A DNA stretch of 10,260 nt, from contig JAISSL010000202.1 of the NCBI GenBank assembly GCA_031273145.1, forward strand, positions 1-10,260. Reading direction: 5' to 3'. The notes beneath the pieces are model-generated. The model saw only the letters and a list, made by a program, of their open reading frames with translations. It searched no databases and was not told the DNA's origin. A program made the position numbers and the translations under genes. Of this stretch, positions 1 to 6,730 are shown piece by piece; the first letter of the stretch is position 1; every line of letters begins with the position of its first letter. The stretch comes from Zoogloeaceae bacterium (GTDB lineage Bacteria; Pseudomonadota; Gammaproteobacteria; Burkholderiales; Rhodocyclaceae).

Positions 1-1
1 C

Positions 2-322
2 GAATTTATCTCTGGCGCGGAACTGGTCATTCATAACGCGCCTTTTGACATCGGCTTTCTGGATGCGGAGTTTGCGCGTCTTGATCTGCCCGCGACGGAA
101 AAACTCTGCGCCAGCGTTCTGGATACCCTGAAACTGGCGCGTGAGCGGCATCCCGGCATGAAGAACTCTCTGGATGCGCTCTGCGAGCGGTACGGGGTCA
201 ATAACACGCGCCGCGAATCGCATGGCGCGTTGCAGGATGCCGAGTTGCTGGCGGAGGTCTACCTCGCCATGACGCCCGGGCAGGAAAGCCTGTTTGCGGA
301 AAAACCCCCTGAAGCCTGCTAA
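2..322 (+). CDS. dnaQ: DNA polymerase III epsilon subunit, 3' end only (5' truncated by window edge)
   Basis: This is the C-terminal 106 residues of a DEDDh 3'-5' exonuclease, the proofreading subunit of the replicative polymerase. The Exo II motif is visible near the start (HNAPFD, local residues 11-16) and the Exo III motif near the end (H74 and D79 in HGALQDAELLAEVYLAM). Both are intact, so the exonuclease domain looks active; Exo I lies outside the window. Directly after it is QESLF (local 94-98), which fits the position and pattern of the beta-clamp-binding motif of epsilon. The protein stops 8 residues later. Known E. coli epsilon continues for roughly 55 residues with the tail that binds the polymerase alpha subunit, and that tail is absent here. 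Gene A starts 41 nt downstream with no terminator-like hairpin between them, so read-through transcription is possible. Confidence 0.92.
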   Translation, partial: EFISGAELVIHNAPFDIGFLDAEFARLDLPATEKLCASVLDTLKLARERHPGMKNSLDALCERYGVNNTRRESHGALQDAELLAEVYLAMTPGQESLFAEKPPEAC

Positions 323-330
323 CCACTTCA

Positions 331-345
331 ACCTTTCACCAACCA
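331..345 (+). repeat. 15-bp leader repeat, copy 1 (before gene A)
   Basis: The word acctttcaccaacca occurs here and again, identically, at 6731-6745 before gene B. In both places it lies 17-18 nt before the ATG and is followed by an AAGGAG-type ribosome binding site and a caaATG start context (here the site is aaaggag at 351-357). It marks the 5' side of the duplicated unit that contains genes A and B. Confidence 0.85.
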
Positions 346-363
346 TCAACAAAGGAGTTTCAA

Positions 364-1128
364 ATGGTAACCCTCATAACTTGCCGTACATGTGAAAAGG
401 CGCACCCGAAATCTTGTGAGTATTTTGAAAAGCTGAAAGATTCAGACTGGGTGTGCACAAGGGACTATCCCGAAAATCTGAACGGTGGGATCATGATTTG
501 TGGTCTCAATTTTGGAACAGATCCAGGCGATGATTCGAACACTGTAAAGAGGCTTTGCGAGTACCTCAGTCTCAAAAAATCCCTCGATGACCCCGAAAAC
601 TGGCGTACCTTTTACCCAGATGTGGTGGGCATGTCTCGTTTCGATAGTAGGATTTTCAAATGGTTCGACCTTTGGGGGCACCCGCTAGAAGGGCGCAAAG
701 GCAGTGAAGGGGCGTTTGAGCACGCATTCTTTCACAGGAACTGGTCTCTTACCCAGACGAAAACCGCTAATCTTTCGGATGACATGCTGGTTCGTGAGGC
801 GCTTGAGCCAGATGGAATTCTCCATGTGCTGGAAAAACGACTGCCAAGTGTGATTATGTTCTTTGGTACCAGACTGGTTGGTCTGCTGAATGACGAACGA
901 ATCCGTGATCGGGTCGAAAACATACTGGGCAAACGATCTGACAAGGAAAAAATTGATCCCGTCGGCAAATACAAAATGCAGACCCAGGTATTTGGCAAAA
1001 CGCATATCATCGGCCTGCCACACCCACGGGCAGCGGTTGCATATAAAGACATTGTTGCGCTTAAAGACAATGCTGCGTTTCAGTCCGTTCTGGCAAAAAT
1101 CCTTGAGCACAAGGGCAGGTCTGCCTGA
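364..1128 (+). CDS. Gene A: unrecognised 254-aa protein, possible uracil-DNA glycosylase-like fold; paralogue of gene B
   Basis: I do not recognise the family by name. The start is supported by a strong ribosome binding site (aaaggag, 351-357). Motifs shared with gene B are GIMICGxNxG (residues 42-51), RFxxR..WFxxWG (92-104), GAFE..FF..NW (116-127), PSVIMFFG (161-168), LND.RIRDRV.NILGK (175-190) and IIGLPHP (215-221). The order of a GxNxG-like loop near the N-terminus, a hydrophobic strand ending in G, and a strand ending in HP resembles the uracil-DNA glycosylase superfamily (G-x-N/D-P-G motif, central V-x-x-L-G strand, HPS-like motif). This is pattern inference, not a database match. The N-terminus has cysteines at 7, 10, 18 and 31 with H14, a possible metal site that gene B lacks. 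It follows dnaQ closely and is separated from the ATPase by repeats. Coding status is certain in view of the paralogue; the fold assignment is weak. Confidence 0.8.
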   Translation: MVTLITCRTCEKAHPKSCEYFEKLKDSDWVCTRDYPENLNGGIMICGLNFGTDPGDDSNTVKRLCEYLSLKKSLDDPENWRTFYPDVVGMSRFDSRIFKWFDLWGHPLEGRKGSEGAFEHAFFHRNWSLTQTKTANLSDDMLVREALEPDGILHVLEKRLPSVIMFFGTRLVGLLNDERIRDRVENILGKRSDKEKIDPVGKYKMQTQVFGKTHIIGLPHPRAAVAYKDIVALKDNAAFQSVLAKILEHKGRSA

Positions 1129-1143
1129 ATCTCCGCCATGAAT
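1121..1143 (+). repeat. 23-bp trailer repeat, copy 1 (end of gene A)
   Basis: A 23-bp word that begins ctgcctgaatctccgcc spans the stop codon of gene A and recurs identically at 7488-7510, just after gene B. With the leader word at 331-345 it delimits a duplicated block of about 0.8 kb. Just here the sequence also forms an inverted repeat, ccgccat (1133-1139) with atggcgg (1150-1156). No T-run follows, so it is not a clear intrinsic terminator. Confidence 0.8.
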
Positions 1144-1154
1144 TTGGAGATGGC

Positions 1155-1173
1155 GGGCGGCAGATTGCCGCCC
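1155..1173. repeat. Perfect 8-bp palindromic hairpin
   Basis: GGGCGGCA (1155-1162) pairs with TGCCGCCC (1166-1173) around a 3-nt loop. It starts the first copy of a longer repeat whose second copy (near 1370-1418) has a decayed hairpin but a conserved right side (gccgcccctacgggcaa-like). This resembles REP-type mobile palindromes that are dispersed in intergenic DNA. Confidence 0.7.
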
Positions 1174-1209
1174 CTACGGGCAAATTCAATGGCATCGCGC
1201 CTTGAAATG
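1167..1209 (+). repeat. Degenerate direct repeat, copy 1 (copy 2 at 1377-1418)
   Basis: The two copies read gccgcccctacgggcaaatt... and gccgcccctatgggcaaact..., and both end in cgcgccttgaaatg. They differ at a few bases and by one deleted base. The 210-bp spacing and the different sequences that follow show an old internal duplication of intergenic repeat DNA rather than a CRISPR-like array. Confidence 0.8.
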
Positions 1210-1212
1210 TCT

Positions 1213-1240
1213 GTAGGGGACGCAACCTGCGTCCCGCTAC
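1213..1240. repeat. Strong imperfect hairpin (12 bp with one bulge)
   Basis: GTAG plus GGGACGCA (1213-1224) pairs with TGCGTCCC and CTAC (1228-1235, 1237-1240) around an acc loop, with g1236 bulged. A further t1212/a1241 pair extends it. No T-run follows. It could be a REP-like unit or a protective 3' hairpin for the gene A transcript. Confidence 0.7.
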
Positions 1241-1250
1241 AAGGCTCTGG

Positions 1251-1270
1251 ATTCCCGCCTGCGCGTGAAT
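1251..1270. repeat. dRS3-like small inverted repeat (degenerate)
   Basis: The pattern ATTCCC, eight bases, then GTGAAT matches the Neisseria dRS3 consensus (ATTCCC-N8-GGGAAT) with one mismatch. The core cgcctgcgcgtgaatga continues to 1272 and is repeated exactly at 1305-1321, where the left arm has decayed to attttc. Similar units are common in intergenic DNA of beta- and gammaproteobacteria. Whether this is true dRS3 or a lookalike cannot be told here. Confidence 0.5.
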
Positions 1271-1561
1271 GACGGAGTGGTGGGATGCAAAGACACTGAA
1301 TTTTCGCCTGCGCGTGAATGATGGGCATGTCGCGGGCGGCTGGTCTTGCGGGTGGCAGGTCTTGCAGACGGCATTCGCCGCCCCTATGGGCAAACTCAAT
1401 GGCTCGCGCCTTGAAATGCCGGCGCGGGAATGATGGAGTGGGTATGCGGGAACAGTAGGGAACGACGGGCGGGGAAGAGGTTCGTGTGCACAAAAACAGA
1501 CACGAGGGAAGGGAAAATTCTGAAAGCGACGTAATCTGTCGTACTCATGTGTTTTAATGGG

Positions 1562-1735
1562 GTCATTCAACAACCAAGAGGTGATGCCATGAACTCGTGC
1601 CGCACGAGGGGACGATTCGCTGGGATCATCCAACCACCAAGAGGTAATGCCATGAAAACCGAAGACTCCTCATTTCCCCGGCGGCAACCCAGGATCATCC
1701 AACCACCAAGAGGTAATGCCATGAAAACCGAAGAC
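1562..1735 (+). repeat. Triplicated translation-initiation region before the AAA+ ATPase
   Basis: Three tandem units each contain a CAACCA-type word, an AAGAGGT ribosome binding site and, six nt later, an ATG. The ATGs are at 1589, 1652 and 1721. Units 2 (1623-1666) and 3 (1692-1735) are identical over 44 bp, including the first five codons (MKTED); unit 1 (from 1562) is diverged. The start-to-start spacings are 63 and 69 nt, both multiples of three, so all three ATGs are in one open frame and the repeats themselves would translate as the peptide IIQPPRGNAMKTED. Recombination between units would change the number of start sites without changing the frame. Confidence 0.9.
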
Positions 1736-3754
1736 CGCAAACTGATTTTTTACTACCTGAACAACCTTCTGAAAGTCCCGCTTCAGCCAAAGGTTAAAAA
1801 TCAGCTATGGGAATGGGCAGTGAGCTTCAGTACTAGAGTGTTCCGCTGTGACCTGGAACGTCTTGGGGAAGAGACCACCGAGGCGGTTGGAGCTTCTCAT
1901 CCAAATCGCTCCAGTCTGGACAATCTACGCCAGATAACGGAGGCCAAATTCCGGCTGCTGAAACAATTGGTGGCTGCGGCCAATCCCCCGGCTGTCTCCG
2001 CCCTGACGGGTCATATCTGCGAGCGCGCTGAAAAAATAGCTGACTGTTTCCATTTGAAACGCGCCGAAAGGGATATTCTGCGGTTCTATGTAGCAGCCAT
2101 ACGCCTGTTTCCCTTGGCTGCACTATGTAACGCAGCAATCGGTCGCTGGCCTCAAAACGCCATGGCTCGAACGACTATTCCGCTTTTGGTTCAACTAATG
2201 GGTTGTTCGGTTGCGGAAATTGAGCGAGCCATCTACGGTGAGTCGCCGCTGGTTAACAACGAGCTTTTTAGACTTGACAACGATGGGGATTTTTTTCCTA
2301 CCACTACCCTGAAGAAAATGATCAACCTGCCCCGCCGAGCCAACCTGGACCTTAAAAGCCAGGTGCTGGAGAAAAAAACCAAGGCCAGCCTGAGCCGGGC
2401 GCACTTCGAGCATCTGGCTCAGGATTACGAGCACATGGTCAAACTCCTGCGGCAGGGGCTGCGGGCGCGTACCAAGGGGCTGAACCTGCTGCTTTACGGG
2501 CCGCCGGGCACTGGCAAGACGGAACTGGCAAAGACCCTGGCCGCCGAAATAGAGGCCGATCTTTACCCGGTTTCCGAAACTTCAAACGAAAACCGCGTAT
2601 CGGCTCGCCGCAACGAACTCCAGATGGCTCGCGTCCTCCTGGCTGGCGACCGCAAAGCCATGCTGCTGGTGGACGAGGCCGAAGACATTTTTGTTGGCGG
2701 GAGATCACAGACTGACGGGAATTCCAAGCTCTTTTTCAACCGGCTGCTGGAAAAGAACGAAACTCCGGTCATCTGGATCACCAATCATGTTCGCAGTTTT
2801 GATCCGGCTTATCTGCGCCGTTTTTCCTACGCGCTGGAAGTCAAAACCCCGCCCGCCCCGGCGCGCGCCCGCATCTGGCGGGACGAGCTGACCCGGAAAA
2901 AAATAAGGATGAGCGAAAAAGAGATTGAAGTCCTGACCAAAAATTACGAACTGCCGCCCTCTTTTGCGGTCTCCGCCATCAACGCGGCGCATCTTTTGCA
3001 GGACAAGGACGCCATCGAGCGCACCCTGGGCAGTCTGGAATACGCCATCACCCGTCGCCCAAAACTGATCCGGGATGAAAAGAAAACCGATTTCAACCCG
3101 GCGCTCTTGAATACCGATACCGATCTCTCCCGGCTGACGGAACGGATATTGCGCGGCGGAATGCTGAATTTTTCCCTTTGCCTTTTTGGCGCGCCGGGTA
3201 CGGGCAAATCTGAATACGCCCGCCATCTGGCGGATAAAATGGGGCTGAAAGTGCTGCACAAGCGCGCCAGCGATCTCCTGTCCAAGTGGCTGGGCGAAGC
3301 GGAGAAAAACATCGCCTACGCCTTTCAGGAAGCCCGGACGGAGAAAAAGTTTCTCATTTTCGATGAGGCCGACAGCCTCTTGCAGGATCGCGGCGAGGCC
3401 GAACATTCCTGGGAAATAACCCAGGTCAACGAGATGTTGACCTGGATGGAGTGCCATCCCTATCCCTTTGTCTGCACCACCAACCTCATGGACCGGCTGG
3501 ACCCGGCCAGTCTGCGGCGCTTCACCTTCAAGGTCAAATACGGCTACCTGACCAGAGAACAGGCGCGGCTGGCCTTTCGCCACTTCTTCGGACAGGATGG
3601 CGAAGTGAAGCTGGAAGCCCTGACTCCAGGCGATTTTGCCGTGGTTGCCCGCAAGGCCGCCATTCTTGGTCTCAATGCCCCGGCTGAACTGACCGACATG
3701 CTGGCTCAGGAACAGGAAGCCAAGGGCATCAAAAACCGTAGCATTGGTTTCTGA
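1721..3754 (+). CDS. Tandem AAA+ ATPase (two AAA modules)
   Basis: A 677-aa protein if the third repeated ATG (1721) is used; 1652 and 1589 have the same ribosome binding site in frame and would add 23 or 44 residues. A helical N-terminal region (about 1-240) carries no motif I recognise. Module 1 has Walker A GPPGTGKT (260-267), Walker B LLVDEAE (315-321), sensor-1-like N355 in WITNH and LRRF (365-368). Module 2 has Walker A GAPGTGKS (490-497), Walker B LIFDEAD (545-551), TTN (586-588) and LRRF (598-601). Both modules therefore look able to bind and hydrolyse ATP. Such double-AAA proteins usually form rings that remodel proteins or nucleic acids; the substrate here is unknown. It heads a probable operon with the WYL and TPR genes. 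The first third is visibly less GC-rich than the rest. The AAA+ call is certain; the role is open. Confidence 0.93.
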   Translation: MKTEDRKLIFYYLNNLLKVPLQPKVKNQLWEWAVSFSTRVFRCDLERLGEETTEAVGASHPNRSSLDNLRQITEAKFRLLKQLVAAANPPAVSALTGHICERAEKIADCFHLKRAERDILRFYVAAIRLFPLAALCNAAIGRWPQNAMARTTIPLLVQLMGCSVAEIERAIYGESPLVNNELFRLDNDGDFFPTTTLKKMINLPRRANLDLKSQVLEKKTKASLSRAHFEHLAQDYEHMVKLLRQGLRARTKGLNLLLYGPPGTGKTELAKTLAAEIEADLYPVSETSNENRVSARRNELQMARVLLAGDRKAMLLVDEAEDIFVGGRSQTDGNSKLFFNRLLEKNETPVIWITNHVRSFDPAYLRRFSYALEVKTPPAPARARIWRDELTRKKIRMSEKEIEVLTKNYELPPSFAVSAINAAHLLQDKDAIERTLGSLEYAITRRPKLIRDEKKTDFNPALLNTDTDLSRLTERILRGGMLNFSLCLFGAPGTGKSEYARHLADKMGLKVLHKRASDLLSKWLGEAEKNIAYAFQEARTEKKFLIFDEADSLLQDRGEAEHSWEITQVNEMLTWMECHPYPFVCTTNLMDRLDPASLRRFTFKVKYGYLTREQARLAFRHFFGQDGEVKLEALTPGDFAVVARKAAILGLNAPAELTDMLAQEQEAKGIKNRSIGF

Positions 3755-3755
3755 A

Positions 3756-3761
3756 TATAAT
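3756..3761 (+). promoter_or_regulatory. Possible -10 element between ATPase and WYL genes
   Basis: A perfect TATAAT lies two bases after the ATPase stop codon and 50 nt before the WYL start, with a TG four bases upstream of it. No convincing -35 box lies 16-18 nt upstream. It may give the WYL-TPR pair its own weak promoter inside the operon, or be chance. Confidence 0.3.
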
Positions 3762-3810
3762 GCAGAGGCATACCAAAATGCTCAATGAAACCAACCTGGG
3801 GGAGAATGCC

Positions 3811-4821
3811 ATGTCGAACACGTCAAGACAGGGAGAAAATTACGGCCAGTTCCTGAATCTGCTGGAACTGGCCATGTGGCTTGGGGAAAGTACCCACGGA
3901 GTGACCCTCGCCGAAATAGCCGAACGCTTTAACGTCACCCGGCGCACCGCCGAGCGGATGCGCGCCGCATTGCGTGATTACTTCGGCGGAAATTTCGATG
4001 AACAACGGGAGGGGACACAAAAATATTTCAAGCTGCGCGCCCCGCGCCTGGATACCGTCATCCGAAACTCATTTTCCGAGGAGGACCTTACGGTCTTGCC
4101 CCTTGCCGTCCAGTCCCTGCGGCAGAGCAACCTCACCGCCCAGGCCGAAACCCTGGAACGGATCAGAGTCTACCTCATGAACTTTCTCCATTTGGAAAAC
4201 AACAAAGCCACCGATCTGGAAGATGTCCTCCGCTTTGAGGGACTGGCTCTGCGCCCCGGCCCCCGGCGACATTACAACGAGGTCGTGGCGCACACCCTGC
4301 GCGACGCCCTGAGGTCTTTTCATCAGGTCAAAGTTACCTATCCCGGTCGCACAGGCAGCCTCAGGGATTACGTCCTGATTCCAATGGGTTTTTTATACGG
4401 GGAGCGCGAGCACTATCTGGTCGCCCGGCACGCCGATGGCTATGGGGGCGGAGAACCCCACCACTTCAAACTCAGCCGCATTCACGCCGTCGAAGAACTG
4501 AAAACCATCTTTGTGGAAGATACGTCCTTTAGTCTGGCGGCTCACGCGGCGCGCTCTTTTGGGGTCTTTCAGGAAAAACCCGTTGCGGTCGAATGGCTTT
4601 TCAGCCCCGAAGCCGCAACCGAGGCCGAAAACTACCTTTTTCACCCAAGTCAGGAAATGCGTCGTAACCCGGACGGCAGCCTGACGGTTCGCTTCACCGC
4701 CGGAGGGCGTCTGGAAATGGCCTGGCATCTTTACACCTGGGGCAATCAGGTCAAGGTGGTCAAACCCGCCGATTTCTGGGAATCCCTGCCGCCTCAATTT
4801 TCTCTGAAAGGCACCTCATGA
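3811..4821 (+). CDS. WYL-domain transcriptional regulator (HTH-WYL-WCX)
   Basis: The start at 3811 is chosen because a strong ribosome binding site (gggggag, about 3798-3804) precedes it; the frame is open from 3760 but without a comparable site. The protein has 336 residues. A DeoR-like winged helix-turn-helix lies at about 15-58 (VTLAEIAERFNVTRRTAERMR). The WYL domain follows at about 155-230; its signature is HYLVARH at 201-207, so the usual W is H, followed by FKLSRI (219-224), the conserved basic stretch. The C-terminal part (about 255-320, ending VKVVKPADF) fits the WCX extension. WYL proteins bind ligands, often nucleotides or nucleic acid, and regulate stress and phage-defence operons. 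Its position between the ATPase and TPR genes, with a 4-base stop/start overlap to the latter, suggests it regulates this operon. Confidence 0.92.
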   Translation: MSNTSRQGENYGQFLNLLELAMWLGESTHGVTLAEIAERFNVTRRTAERMRAALRDYFGGNFDEQREGTQKYFKLRAPRLDTVIRNSFSEEDLTVLPLAVQSLRQSNLTAQAETLERIRVYLMNFLHLENNKATDLEDVLRFEGLALRPGPRRHYNEVVAHTLRDALRSFHQVKVTYPGRTGSLRDYVLIPMGFLYGEREHYLVARHADGYGGGEPHHFKLSRIHAVEELKTIFVEDTSFSLAAHAARSFGVFQEKPVAVEWLFSPEAATEAENYLFHPSQEMRRNPDGSLTVRFTAGGRLEMAWHLYTWGNQVKVVKPADFWESLPPQFSLKGTS

Positions 4822-6719
4822 ATTCATCTGCACCCACTCTCCCCACAAACGAAGACCCTGCTTCCCGTGCAGCAATCGCAAAGGCGCTCAACGACAAGGG
4901 CAAAACCCTGCTGAAACAGCGTATGTTCGAGGACGCAATCGCCCTCTATGACGAGATTGTCCAACGTTTTGGCGACGACGATTCTCCCGAGATGCGCGAA
5001 CAGGTCGAACATGCGCTCGCCAGAAAGAGAGGTATATTGCACCATCGGAGCATCCTTGAAAAACAACTTGCCCCCTATGACGAGTTCCTTCAACGCTACT
5101 ACGTCAACGATTTCGAGGACGTGGCTCCCGCCTTGCACGAGGATATTGCATGGGCGCTTTACAGAAAAGGCGTGATCCTGGGAAAAGCCGGCAAGGTTGA
5201 GGAAGCAATCACAACCTTTGACGAGATTTTTAGTTTTGAATTCTACGGACACGACGATTGTTCCGAAGTATTCAAACAAACGATAACCGCGTTTGTCGAC
5301 TTGAGCATTGCACAGGGCAAGACGGAAGAAGCCATCCGTAATGACGTGCTCCAACATTTTGACCAACCCGGTCATGAGGGCGCGAATGTGGAGATCGCGC
5401 AGATTCTCCTGGACGATTACCTGATCCCTGAAAAACAGCACAAATTGTTTGAGGAAGATACGCTCCATATCCTCTGTGATGAACTCGTCCGGCGTTTTGG
5501 CGACGACGAGTCCCCCGCCAAACGCAAATATGCCGCATGGGCGCTCCACTCCAAGTACCTTGCCCTAGACGAGGGTGATGAGGATGAGGAAGCAATCGCT
5601 ACCTGTGATGAACTTGTCCGGCGCTTTGGCAAGGACGATTCCTCCGCTGTGCGCGAAGAAGTCGCGGATGCGCTCTCCGACAAGGGCATCTCCTTGCGGC
5701 GTCAGCGCAAGTTTAAGGAAGCAATCGCCACCTTTGATGAAATCATCCAACGCTTTGGTGACGACGAGTCCCCCGATGTGCGCCGACAAGTCGCAAGTGC
5801 GCACTATGACAAGGCCACTACCTTCGAGCATCAGGACAAGTTTGAGGAAGCAATCGCCCTTTATGACGAGATCGTCCGGCGCTATGGCGACGACAATTCA
5901 CCCGGTATGCGCCAACGAGTCATATGGACGCTCTCCGAAAAGGGCAATATTTTGCGAAAACAAGGCAGGTTTGAGGAAGCAATCGCCGTCTATAACGAAA
6001 TCATCCGGCGCTTCAACGACGAGAATCGGATAGTCAAAAGCGCGCTCTCCCATAAGGGCGATATTCTGAGAGAACAGGGCAGGTTGGAGGAAGCAATTGC
6101 CACCTATGATGAGTTCGTCCGGTGTTTCGACAATGACAACAACGAGGGGACTGCCAGAGAGGCGGTTTTTGTCAGAGACGTGCTTCGCAACAAGAGCACT
6201 ATCTTGCAGCTTCAAGGCAAGGTTGAGGAAGCAATCACCGCCTATGATGAAATCGTCCAGCGTTCTGGCGATATCGCCTGGATTGCCTCACAGGCGCTCC
6301 TTGACAAGGGCGAAACCTTGCAGCGTCAGGGCAGGGTTGAGGAAGCAATCGCCACCTTTGATGAAATCGTCCGACGCTTCAGCGACCATGATTGGTCCTA
6401 CGAGGCGCGCGATGACGCAGTAACGGCGCTCGCCAACAAAGGAATCATCCTGAAGGAACAGGGCAAGACCGGGGAAGTCATCGCCGTCTACGATGAAATT
6501 GTTCAGCGCTTTGGCAACGATGATGCTCAAAGCGTGCAGAAGCGCGTAATAACCGCGTTCACCGACAAGGCAAACATGTTGAAGGAACAGGGCAAGACCG
6601 GAGAAATCATCGCCTTCTGTGACGACATCATCCGCAGCTTCGGCAGCGATAATCCAGTCGTCCTGGAAGCAAGAAAGCTACGAAAAAAGACCCTCGCTCA
6701 ACCCCGCCAGGACGTATGA
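4818..6719 (+). CDS. Long-unit tetratricopeptide repeat protein
   Basis: A 633-aa protein that starts inside the WYL stop codon (ATGA overlap), implying translational coupling. Almost the whole chain (about 20-625) consists of 13-14 repeats with the core DKGxxLxxQGRxEEAIAxYDEIVxRF, followed by a variable acidic loop such as GDDDSPEMREQV. The unit is about 37-46 residues, longer than the canonical 34, because of that loop. Repeats in about 60-120 and 175-235 are degenerate, while those in the second half are regular. No signal peptide, membrane segment or enzymatic motif is visible, so it is probably a cytoplasmic scaffold or sensor. The charge is strongly acidic with many D and E. TPR arrays bind partner proteins; plausible partners are the neighbouring ATPase or gene B product, by inference from the operon. 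Similar long-unit TPR arrays are common in bacteria and do not point to one pathway. Confidence 0.93.
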   Translation: MNSSAPTLPTNEDPASRAAIAKALNDKGKTLLKQRMFEDAIALYDEIVQRFGDDDSPEMREQVEHALARKRGILHHRSILEKQLAPYDEFLQRYYVNDFEDVAPALHEDIAWALYRKGVILGKAGKVEEAITTFDEIFSFEFYGHDDCSEVFKQTITAFVDLSIAQGKTEEAIRNDVLQHFDQPGHEGANVEIAQILLDDYLIPEKQHKLFEEDTLHILCDELVRRFGDDESPAKRKYAAWALHSKYLALDEGDEDEEAIATCDELVRRFGKDDSSAVREEVADALSDKGISLRRQRKFKEAIATFDEIIQRFGDDESPDVRRQVASAHYDKATTFEHQDKFEEAIALYDEIVRRYGDDNSPGMRQRVIWTLSEKGNILRKQGRFEEAIAVYNEIIRRFNDENRIVKSALSHKGDILREQGRLEEAIATYDEFVRCFDNDNNEGTAREAVFVRDVLRNKSTILQLQGKVEEAITAYDEIVQRSGDIAWIASQALLDKGETLQRQGRVEEAIATFDEIVRRFSDHDWSYEARDDAVTALANKGIILKEQGKTGEVIAVYDEIVQRFGNDDAQSVQKRVITAFTDKANMLKEQGKTGEIIAFCDDIIRSFGSDNPVVLEARKLRKKTLAQPRQDV

Positions 6720-6730
6720 GCAGGAAAACC

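Larger units (their letters stand above)
1129..1546. repeat. Gene-free stretch filled with palindromic and degenerate intergenic repeats
   Basis: No convincing coding region is seen between the gene A stop and the ATPase leader. The stretch is instead a patchwork of short repeats: a perfect hairpin at 1155-1173, a strong hairpin at 1213-1240, a 42-43-bp direct repeat pair (1167-1209 and 1377-1418), and two or three degenerate copies of a GC-rich palindromic unit containing cgcctgcgcgtgaatga (1256-1272 and 1305-1321, with a diverged third at about 1419-1440). The last 50-80 nt before the ATPase leader are less GC-rich and could hold its promoter, but I see no -35/-10 pair good enough to call. 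Confidence 0.75.

Noticed and set aside
685..1110. Antisense open frame (141 codons) opposite gene A
   Set aside because: Gene A is supported by a conserved paralogue and ribosome binding site; the antisense product resembles no family.
1061..1633. Antisense open frame (190 codons) across the intergenic repeats
   Set aside because: It consists mostly of translated palindromic repeat DNA (recurring SFPRR and HSRAG words), overlaps the end of gene A and the triplicated leader, and has no recognisable motif.
1547..1720. Earliest in-frame start of the ATPase at 1547
   Set aside because: No ribosome binding site precedes 1547; the repeated sites point to 1589, 1652 or 1721, and 1721 gives a protein start without translated repeat.
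1562..1735. CRISPR-like array
   Set aside because: The three units contain ribosome binding sites and in-frame ATGs, the spacers are only about 25-30 nt of coding-like sequence, unit 1 is diverged, and no cas genes are nearby.
2705..3583. Long antisense open frame (292 codons) opposite the AAA+ ATPase
   Set aside because: It lies fully inside a gene with two complete AAA modules, its translation shows no motif, and GC-rich codon bias on the coding strand explains the lack of stops.
4824..6530. Many antisense and alternate-frame ORFs across the TPR gene with repeated protein words
   Set aside because: They mirror the TPR repeats at DNA level; only the 633-residue frame shows the TPR consensus and has translational coupling to the upstream gene.
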